Below are positions 58,284 through 64,000 of a stretch of DNA of 64,000 bases, piece after piece; position 1 is the stretch's first letter; each line of letters starts with the position of its first letter. The stretch is from positions 1-64,000 of the forward strand of contig CAUJIM010000096.1 of the NCBI GenBank assembly GCA_963205335.1, given 5' to 3'. The position numbers were made by a program, and so were the translations under genes. Source of the stretch: Pseudomonadota bacterium. GTDB lineage: Bacteria; Pseudomonadota; Gammaproteobacteria; Burkholderiales; Burkholderiaceae_C. The notes under the pieces are model-generated. The model saw nothing but the letters and a program-made list of their open reading frames with translations, did not search any database and had not been told where the DNA came from.

Positions 58284-61200
58284 ATGAACGCCCCTCTGCC
58301 CGAAGACGTGCGCCGCACGCTCGAAACGGCCACCCTTGACGACAAATACACGCTGGAGCAGGGCCGCGCCTTCATGAGCGGCACGCAGGCGCTGGTGCGC
58401 CTGCCCATGCTGCAGCGCCGGCGCGATGCCGCCGCGGGCCTGAACACCGCCGGCTTCATCAGCGGCTACCGCGGCTCGCCCCTGGGCGGCTACGACCAGG
58501 CGCTGTGGGCGGCGCGCAAGCACCTGCAGGCGCAGCACATCGTGTTCCAGCCGGGCGTGAACGAGGAACTCGCCGCCACTGCCGTCTGGGGCACGCAGCA
58601 GCTCGACATCTACCCCGAGAGCAAGAAGTACGACGGCGTCTTCGGCATCTGGTACGGCAAGGGCCCGGGCGTGGACCGGAGCGGCGACGTGTTCAAGCAC
58701 GCCAACATGGCGGGCACCGCGCGCCACGGCGGCGTGATCGCGGTGGCGGGCGACGACCACATCAGCAAGAGCAGCACCGCGGCGCACCAGAGCGACCACA
58801 TCTTCAAGGCCTGCGGCACGCCGGTGTTCTTCCCGGCGAGCGTGCAGGAGATCCTCGACCTCGGGCTGCATGCCTTCGCCATGAGCCGCTTCGCCGGCCT
58901 GTGGTCGGGCATGAAGACCATCCAGGAGGTGGTCGAATCGTCGGCCAGCGTCGACATCGGCCCCGGGCGCGTGCGGATCGTCCTGCCCGAGGACTTTGCC
59001 ATGCCCGAGGGCGGCCTGCACATCCGCTGGCCCGACGCGGCCCTGGCGCAGGAAGCGCGGCTGATGGACTACAAGTGGTACGCGGCGCTGGCCTACATCC
59101 GCGCCAACCGGCTCAACCACAACGTGATCGAGGGGCCGCACGACCGCTTCGGCCTGATCGCCAGCGGCAAGGCCTACAACGACATGCGCCAGGCGCTGGT
59201 CGATCTGGGGCTCGACGACGCTACCTGCCGCCGGCTCGGCATCCGCGTGCACAAGGTGGGCGTGGTCTGGCCGCTGGAGGCGAGCGGCACGCGCGATTTC
59301 GCGCGTGGCCTGCAGGAGATCCTGGTGGTCGAGGAAAAGCGCCAGATGATCGAGTACCAGCTCAAGGAAGAGCTGTACAACTGGCGCGACGACGTGCGCC
59401 CGCGCGTGCTCGGCAAGTTCGACGAGGAAGGCGGCGAATGGAGCTCGCCCAACCCCGGCGCGCACTGGCTGCTGCGGCCCAAGGCCGACCTCACGCCCGC
59501 GCTCGTCGCCAAGGCGATCGCGCAGCGCCTCAAGCGCCTGGGCGTGCCGGACGAGGTGGCCGCGCGCATGGACGCGCGCCTGGCCGAGATCGACGCGCGC
59601 GAGCGCAGCCTGGCCGGGCAGAAGGTGGACACCGGCGAGCGCACGCCCTGGTTCTGCAGCGGCTGCCCGCACAACACCAGCACCCGCGTGCCCGAGGGCT
59701 CGCGCGCGGTGGCCGGCATAGGCTGCCACTTCATGGCCACCTGGATGCCCGACCGCGCCACCTCCACCTTCACGCAGATGGGCGGCGAGGGCGTGACCTG
59801 GGTCGGCCAGGCGCCGTTCACCACCGACCCGCACCTGTTCGCCAACCTGGGCGACGGCACGTATTTCCACAGCGGGCTGCTGGCCATTCGCCAGAGCGTG
59901 ACCGCGGGCGTCAACATCACCTACAAGATCCTCTACAACGACGCGGTGGCGATGACCGGCGGCCAGCCCGTGGGCGAGCGCCCGGAGGGCCACTCGGTGG
60001 CGCAGATCGCGCACAGCCTGCGCGCCGAGGGCGTGGTCAAGACCGTGGTGGTGACCGACGAGCCCGAGAAGTACCGCGGCCATGTGCACCCGGCGAATAC
60101 GGCGCGGACCGGGCACCCGGAACTGCTCGACGAGCTGCCGCCGGGCGTCGAGGTGTTCCACCGCGACGAGCTCGACCGCATCCAGCGCGAGCTGCGCGAC
60201 ATCAAGGGCTGCACCGCGCTGATCTACGACCAGACCTGCGCCACCGAGAAGCGCCGCCGCAGGAAGCGTGGAACGCTTGCCACGCCGGCCAAGACCGTCG
60301 TCATCAACGAGCTGGTGTGCGAGGGCTGCGGCGACTGCTCGGTGCAGTCCAACTGCCTCTCGGTCGAGCCGGTGGAGACCGAGTTCGGCCGCAAGCGCCA
60401 GATCAACCAGAACACCTGCAACAAGGACTTTTCCTGCGTCAAGGGCTTTTGCCCGAGCTTCGTCACGGTCGAGGGCGGCCAGCGCAAGAAACCGCAGCGC
60501 GAGAAGAAGGGCGACCTGGCCGGCATGCCGCAGTTGCCCGAGCCGCCGCTGCCGGCATGCGAGAGCGCGTGGGGCATCGTCGTCGCGGGCGTCGGCGGCA
60601 CCGGGGTCATCACGATAGGCCAGCTGCTCGGCATGGCGGCGCACCTGGAAGGCAAGGGCGTGGTCACGCAGGACGCCGCGGGCCTGGCGCAAAAAGGCGG
60701 CGCCACCTGGAGCTACATCCAGATCGCCGAACGGCCCGAGGCCATCCACACCACGCGCGTGGACACCGCGCAGGCCAGCCTCGTGATCGGCTGCGAGGGC
60801 ATCGTGACCGCCAACAAGACCACGCTGTCGGTGATGCGGGCGGGCCACACCTTCGTCGTGCTCAACACCCACCGCACGCCCGCGGCGGCCTTCGTGCACA
60901 ACCCGGACTGGCAGTTCCCGCTCGGCGGCTGCGAGGCGGCGGTGGGCGAGGCCGTGGGCCCCGACCGCCTGCTGCCGCTCGATGCCGAGCGCGCGGCCAC
61001 GCAGCTGCTGGGCGACAGCATCTACACCAACCCGCTGCTGCTGGGCTACGCCTGGCAAAAGGGCTGGGTGCCGCTCACGCGGGTGGCGCTGCGCCGGGCC
61101 ATCGAGCTCAACGGCGTGCAGGTGCAGAACAACCTCGCGGCCTTCGAGTGGGGGCGCCACTGCGCGGCCGACCTGGCGGCGGTGCAGGCGCTGTTCGGCG

Positions 61201-61901
61201 CGCGCCAGGCGATCGCGAAGGCACGCCAGCCCGGCCTGGCCGAGCTGGTCGCGCGCCGCGTGGAGTTCCTCACCGCCTACCAGGACGCCGCCTATGCCGG
61301 GCAGTACCAGGCCTTCGTCGAGCGGGTGCGTGTGGCCGAGAGCGCGCTCGGGGCAGATACGCCGCTGGCCGAGGCGGTGGCGCGCTACCTCTTCAAGCTC
61401 ATGGCGTACAAGGACGAGTACGAGGTGGCGCGGCTGCACACCGATGCGGCCTTCCTGGCGCGGATCGCCGACGGCTTCGAGGGCGACTACAAGCTGGTGC
61501 ACCACCTGGCGCCGCCGCTGTGGTCGAAGAAGAACGCCAAGGGCGAGCTCGTCAAGCAGGCCTACGGCCCCTGGGTGCGCCAGGGATTCGCGGTGCTGGC
61601 GCGGCTCAAGGGCCTGCGCGGCACGCCGCTGGACCCGTTCGGCCGCACCGCCGAGCGGCGCATGGAGCGCGCGCTGATCGGAGAGTACCGCGCCTGCATC
61701 GAAGAGCTGCTGGCTGGCCTGGCGCGGGAGCGGCGCGACCTGGCGGTGCAGATCGCCCGCATCCCCGAGGACATCCGCGGCTACGGGCACGTGAAAGCGC
61801 GCCACGTGCATGGCGCGCGGGCCCGCTGGGATGCCCTGATGGGGCAGTGGCGGCGCACGCAGGAACTACAAAAACAGGAGCTTATAGCGCGTGTGGAATA
61901 A
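58284..61901 (+). CDS. Indolepyruvate ferredoxin oxidoreductase, fused alpha-gamma type
   Basis: Oxidises aryl or branched-chain 2-oxoacids to acyl-CoA with ferredoxin-type electron transfer. The product is 1205 residues. The N-terminal TPP-dependent domains have SGYRGSPLGGYDQ, GVNEELAATAVWGTQQ and FKHANMAGTARHGG; the TPP-binding core is near CSGCPHNTSTRVPEGS, GIGCHFMATWM and NLGDGTYFHSG. A 4Fe-4S motif follows: VCEGCGDCSVQSNC, with further Cys residues in CNKDFSCVKGFC. The gamma domain begins GVGGTGVITIGQLLGMAAH, and about 250 C-terminal residues form a family-specific helical extension. The last residues and stop codon lie in a copy of the dispersed repeat. Start ATG at 58284. Confidence 0.92.
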   Translation: MNAPLPEDVRRTLETATLDDKYTLEQGRAFMSGTQALVRLPMLQRRRDAAAGLNTAGFISGYRGSPLGGYDQALWAARKHLQAQHIVFQPGVNEELAATAVWGTQQLDIYPESKKYDGVFGIWYGKGPGVDRSGDVFKHANMAGTARHGGVIAVAGDDHISKSSTAAHQSDHIFKACGTPVFFPASVQEILDLGLHAFAMSRFAGLWSGMKTIQEVVESSASVDIGPGRVRIVLPEDFAMPEGGLHIRWPDAALAQEARLMDYKWYAALAYIRANRLNHNVIEGPHDRFGLIASGKAYNDMRQALVDLGLDDATCRRLGIRVHKVGVVWPLEASGTRDFARGLQEILVVEEKRQMIEYQLKEELYNWRDDVRPRVLGKFDEEGGEWSSPNPGAHWLLRPKADLTPALVAKAIAQRLKRLGVPDEVAARMDARLAEIDARERSLAGQKVDTGERTPWFCSGCPHNTSTRVPEGSRAVAGIGCHFMATWMPDRATSTFTQMGGEGVTWVGQAPFTTDPHLFANLGDGTYFHSGLLAIRQSVTAGVNITYKILYNDAVAMTGGQPVGERPEGHSVAQIAHSLRAEGVVKTVVVTDEPEKYRGHVHPANTARTGHPELLDELPPGVEVFHRDELDRIQRELRDIKGCTALIYDQTCATEKRRRRKRGTLATPAKTVVINELVCEGCGDCSVQSNCLSVEPVETEFGRKRQINQNTCNKDFSCVKGFCPSFVTVEGGQRKKPQREKKGDLAGMPQLPEPPLPACESAWGIVVAGVGGTGVITIGQLLGMAAHLEGKGVVTQDAAGLAQKGGATWSYIQIAERPEAIHTTRVDTAQASLVIGCEGIVTANKTTLSVMRAGHTFVVLNTHRTPAAAFVHNPDWQFPLGGCEAAVGEAVGPDRLLPLDAERAATQLLGDSIYTNPLLLGYAWQKGWVPLTRVALRRAIELNGVQVQNNLAAFEWGRHCAADLAAVQALFGARQAIAKARQPGLAELVARRVEFLTAYQDAAYAGQYQAFVERVRVAESALGADTPLAEAVARYLFKLMAYKDEYEVARLHTDAAFLARIADGFEGDYKLVHHLAPPLWSKKNAKGELVKQAYGPWVRQGFAVLARLKGLRGTPLDPFGRTAERRMERALIGEYRACIEELLAGLARERRDLAVQIARIPEDIRGYGHVKARHVHGARARWDALMGQWRRTQELQKQELIARVE

Positions 61902-61921
61902 GCGCTAAGGCCAGATTCGAT
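61868..61921 (-). repeat. Dispersed palindromic repeat, copy E, at the 3' end of indolepyruvate oxidoreductase
   Basis: CAAAAACAGGAGCTTATAGCG then GGAATAAGCGCTAAGGCC is a degenerate copy in the opposite orientation to copy A. It supplies the last about eleven codons (LQKQELIARVE) and the TAA stop of the oxidoreductase gene. Confidence 0.65.
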
Positions 61922-61929
61922 ACTTGTTT

Positions 61930-63276
61930 TCAGGCTGCCAGGGCGGCCTCGACGGCCAGCGCCAGCGACAGCAGCCGCGCGTCCTGCCCGCCCGGGCACG
62001 CCAGGCTCAGCCCCACCGGCGCCTCGCCCGCGCGATGGCAGGGCAGCGAGATCGCGCAGCCGTCCAGGAAGTTGACCAGCGAGGTGTTGCGCAGGATCAG
62101 CGCGTTGGCGGCGAAGAAGGCCTCGTCGCTCGCCTGCAGCGGCGCGATCTCTGGCGCGACGATCGGCACCGTGGGCATGAGGAAGGCGTCGAAGCCGGCG
62201 AGCGCCGCCCGCGTGCGCGCGATCCAGTGCCGGCGCGCGGCCAGCAGGTCGATGTAGTCGGCCGCCGACATGCCGCGTCCGTGCAGGATGCGCGAGGCCA
62301 CGCGCGGGTCGTATTCGTTTTGCCGCTGCGGCAGCAAGGACCGGTGCCAGGCCCAGGCCTCGGCACCCGAGAACGTGCCGCGCGCGTGGATCGCCGCGAG
62401 TTCGTCCAGCGGGGCGAGCGCCGCGCGGGTGATGCGTGAGCCCAGCCGTTCCAGCCGGGCCAGCGCGCGCTCCCACGCGGCGGCCACGGTGGCGTCCATG
62501 CCGTCGAGCACCACGTTGGTCGGCGCCAGCAGGCGCAGGCCGTCCGGCTCCGCGGGCACCGGTTCGGTGAACGGCTCGCCCGCGAGCACGCTGTCGAGCA
62601 GCGCGCAGCAGCGCACCGAGGCGGCGAGCGGCCCGATCGAGTCGAGCGTGGTCGACAGCGGCAGCGCGCCCTGCGTCGGGATGCGCCGCGCCGTGGGCTT
62701 GAAGCCCGTGAGCCCGCACAGCGCCGAGGGGATGCGCACGGAGCCGCCGGTGTCGGTGCCGACCGCGGCGAGCGCCATGCCGTCGGTGACGCTCACCGCT
62801 GCGCCCGACGACGACCCGCCGGGAATGCGCCCGCCGCCGCCGTCGCGCCCCCAGGGGTTGCGCGGCGTGCCGTAGTGCGGGTTCAGGCCGATGCCGGAGA
62901 ACGCGAACTCCGTCATGTTGGTGCTGCCGACGATGACCGCGCCGGCGGCGCGCAGGCGCTCGACGACGGGCGCGCTGCGCCCGGCCGCCGGCCTGCCTTC
63001 GAGCACGCGGCTGCCGGCGTGCGTGGTGTGGCCGGCGACATCGAACAGGTCCTTGACCGAGATCGGCAGGCCGTCGATCGGCGAGCGCGGCGCGCCGGCG
63101 GCGCGCAGCAGGTCGCTGGCGCGCGCCTCGGCCAGCGCGTTGTCGCGAAAGACGCGGGTGAACACGCGCGGACCTTCGCCGCTGGCGGCGCGCGCGAGCG
63201 CCTCGCGCGTCAGTTGCTCGGACGTGGTGGCGCCGCTCTGCAGTCGGGCACCGGCATGGCTCAGCGTGGTATGCAT
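61930..63276 (-). CDS. Amidase-signature family hydrolase
   Basis: 448 residues. The Ser-cisSer-Lys triad is present: Lys75 in PISVKDLFD, cis-Ser at about 155 in PGGSSSGAA, and the nucleophile Ser179 in GTDTGGSVRIPS. The order LTGFKPTARRIPTQGALPLS and MPTVPIVAPEIAPL further on fits small-molecule amidases rather than GatA: there are no other gat genes and the length is shorter than GatA. The substrate is unknown. Start ATG at 63276. It converges with the oxidoreductase gene and is divergent from the small membrane protein. Confidence 0.9.
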   Translation of the reverse strand: MHTTLSHAGARLQSGATTSEQLTREALARAASGEGPRVFTRVFRDNALAEARASDLLRAAGAPRSPIDGLPISVKDLFDVAGHTTHAGSRVLEGRPAAGRSAPVVERLRAAGAVIVGSTNMTEFAFSGIGLNPHYGTPRNPWGRDGGGGRIPGGSSSGAAVSVTDGMALAAVGTDTGGSVRIPSALCGLTGFKPTARRIPTQGALPLSTTLDSIGPLAASVRCCALLDSVLAGEPFTEPVPAEPDGLRLLAPTNVVLDGMDATVAAAWERALARLERLGSRITRAALAPLDELAAIHARGTFSGAEAWAWHRSLLPQRQNEYDPRVASRILHGRGMSAADYIDLLAARRHWIARTRAALAGFDAFLMPTVPIVAPEIAPLQASDEAFFAANALILRNTSLVNFLDGCAISLPCHRAGEAPVGLSLACPGGQDARLLSLALAVEAALAA

Positions 63277-63337
63277 GGCAAAGAGGGACGGGGCGCGTGG
63301 ACAATGCGGTCATGGTAACGGCGATGGGAAGGCCCGC

Positions 63338-63505
63338 ATGACCCTGTTCCAGTCCTCGATGCTGCTGCTCGCCGCGAGCTGCGTGCTGTTGCTCGTGGGG
63401 TTTTCGGCGCGTGAGCGGCGCTGGGGGCCGTGGCTGATGATGCTGGGCATCGTCGGCGCGGTGCTGCTCATCGCCTACGACATCTACCAGATGCTGCCGC
63501 GCTGA
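63338..63505 (+). CDS. Small two-span membrane protein (55 aa)
   Basis: Not assigned to a family. Two hydrophobic segments, SSMLLLAASCVLLLVGFSA and WLMMLGIVGAVLLIAYDIY, separated by ARERRWGP, give a helical hairpin in the inner membrane with a positively charged loop probably facing the cytoplasm. The start is ATG at 63338 with a weak AAGG upstream. It lies between the amidase (divergent) and the RNase P RNA gene 21 bp downstream. I infer it is real from its clean membrane topology and codon use. Confidence 0.6.
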   Translation: MTLFQSSMLLLAASCVLLLVGFSARERRWGPWLMMLGIVGAVLLIAYDIYQMLPR

Positions 63506-63513
63506 TTTGGCGG

Positions 63514-63519
63514 GATAAT
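63514..63519 (+). promoter_or_regulatory. -10 element (GATAAT) of RNase P RNA
   Basis: GATAAT at 63514-63519 lies 8 bases before the inferred 5' end of the RNase P RNA (63527), the correct distance. The -35 region overlaps the end of the small membrane protein gene and has no good consensus match. Confidence 0.6.
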
Positions 63520-63526
63520 CGCGCCC

Positions 63527-63963
63527 GTGAAGCACACCAGACCGCCGCTGGTGCAAGTGCCGAAAGGCCGCACTGGAGGAACGTCCGGACTGCACAGGGC
63601 AGCGCAGCAGCCAACGGCTGTCCACCGCGAGGTGAGGATCAGAGCAACAGAGACGAGTCGAGCAGGCAGCAGGCCACCGACGGTGTTCCATCGGTCGTCC
63701 GCGCAAGCGGGCACGGCTGGCGCAAGCCAGACGGTTTGCGGCGCAAGCCGCAAAGACCATGGCCACCCGAAGCGGGCGGCGCCCGCTTCGGGTGAAACGG
63801 GCAATCTCTGCGCGCAGCAACACCAAGTAGGCACACGTTGACGGGGCCCCCGGAGTGTGCGGGTAGGTGGCATCGAGCCGGCGGGGCGACCCCCGGCCCA
63901 GAGTAATGGCGGTCACGTGCGGGCAACCGCACGCACAGAATCCGGCTTACCGGTGGGCTTCAC
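63527..63963 (+). ncRNA. rnpB: RNase P RNA component (class A)
   Basis: Catalytic RNA that matures tRNA 5' ends. The invariant GAGGAACGTCCGGACTGCAC (near 63570) and GGCAG after it, AGAGTAATGGCGGTCACG-type (GAGTAATGGC, 63901-63910), and ACAGAATCCGGCTTACCGG near the 3' end are all present. The ends pair as P1: GTGAAGC (63527-63533) with GCTTCAC (63957-63963). Three hairpins with GCAA-type loops lie at about 63720-63790, including CCCGAAGCGGGC/GCCCGCTTCGGG (P12 region). The total of about 437 nt is longer than the 350-400 of most class A RNAs because of these stems. Confidence 0.93.
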
Positions 63964-64000
63964 ACTTTTCATGCGGCAGCGGCAGGCATGGTTCGTGCCG

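Noticed and set aside
58152-61811. A 1219-codon open frame opposite indolepyruvate oxidoreductase
   Set aside because: The plus strand has TPP, Fe-S and gamma-domain motifs in order; the opposite frame is a compositional shadow.
61930-63276. GatA (Glu-tRNA amidotransferase subunit)
   Set aside because: The amidase triad is shared, but the protein is shorter, has no gatB or gatC nearby, and lacks GatA-specific flanking sequence.
63514-64000. Small open frames across the RNase P RNA, and ATG at 63970 at the window edge
   Set aside because: The region is occupied by conserved RNase P RNA elements. The ATG at 63970 has only ten codons before the window ends and cannot be judged.

Overview
The window reads as chromosomal DNA of a high-GC betaproteobacterium, most likely a member of the Comamonadaceae (Acidovorax or Alicycliphilus type). 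This rests on the order of conserved genes (trpEGDC, queA, recG, oxyR, ubiA, proC), the Burkholderiales-type ribosomal protein block, a fused three-domain indolepyruvate oxidoreductase, and a short palindromic repeat with a GCGCTTG/CAAGCGC core that I associate with this family. The genus is not proven here. No rRNA, CRISPR array, prophage or plasmid origin is visible.

Layout. (1) 1-10235: the 5' end of an IS630-type insertion sequence has cut into a very large DUF11/SdrD-B surface-protein gene, which also carries a one-base frameshift. This remnant is coupled by a 4-bp overlap to an intact gene for a 1400-residue OmpA/beta-barrel outer-membrane protein. (2) 10258-15746: two small exported proteins facing left, then a trp leader peptide and trpEGDC. 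(3) 15754-26405: queA and an HD-GYP gene (minus strand), recG, oxyR, ubiA, proC, and the divergent glycerol genes glpK and glpD. (4) 26426-35515: the distal ribosomal block rplN to rplQ with secY and rpoA, starting at a good sigma-70 promoter and closed by an initiator tRNA gene and a strong terminator. (5) 35564-44083: an accessory catabolic/transport region with a LysR regulator, a gamma-glutamyl-amide hydrolase-like amidotransferase, a DUF2817 metallohydrolase, an MHS-family symporter, and an iron/opine/polyamine-like ABC transporter. (6) 44252-48985: a tight operon of a NitT/TauT-like ABC transporter, NnrS and an FmdE-like protein. (7) 49053-55948: fba, PAP2 phosphatase, pyk, an FTR1/cupredoxin iron-uptake pair behind a Fur-like site, pepP and a MurU-like nucleotidyltransferase. 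(8) 55949-63963: an EntS-like exporter with a fused C-terminal domain, an Lrp regulator divergent from indolepyruvate oxidoreductase, an amidase, a small membrane protein, and RNase P RNA.

How the genes work together. Most of the window is core metabolism and translation. Two parts look like under-described functional units. The first is the LysR/PuuD-like/DUF2817/MHS set, whose divergent promoter region carries two matching T-N11-A boxes 31 bp apart (TGCATTTTATGCA and TGCACTTTACGCA); it looks like a regulated uptake-and-hydrolysis pathway for an unknown amide or acylated amino acid. The second is the ABC-NnrS-FmdE operon, in which overlapping genes tie an importer to a nitrogen-oxide-linked membrane protein.

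At the DNA level the notable signals are: a trp leader peptide with two Trp codons that may be translated from a leaderless transcript; six degenerate copies of one palindromic repeat, three of them contributing protein sequence (recG, the MurU-like gene and the end of the oxidoreductase); and hairpins in several ribosomal-operon spacers.
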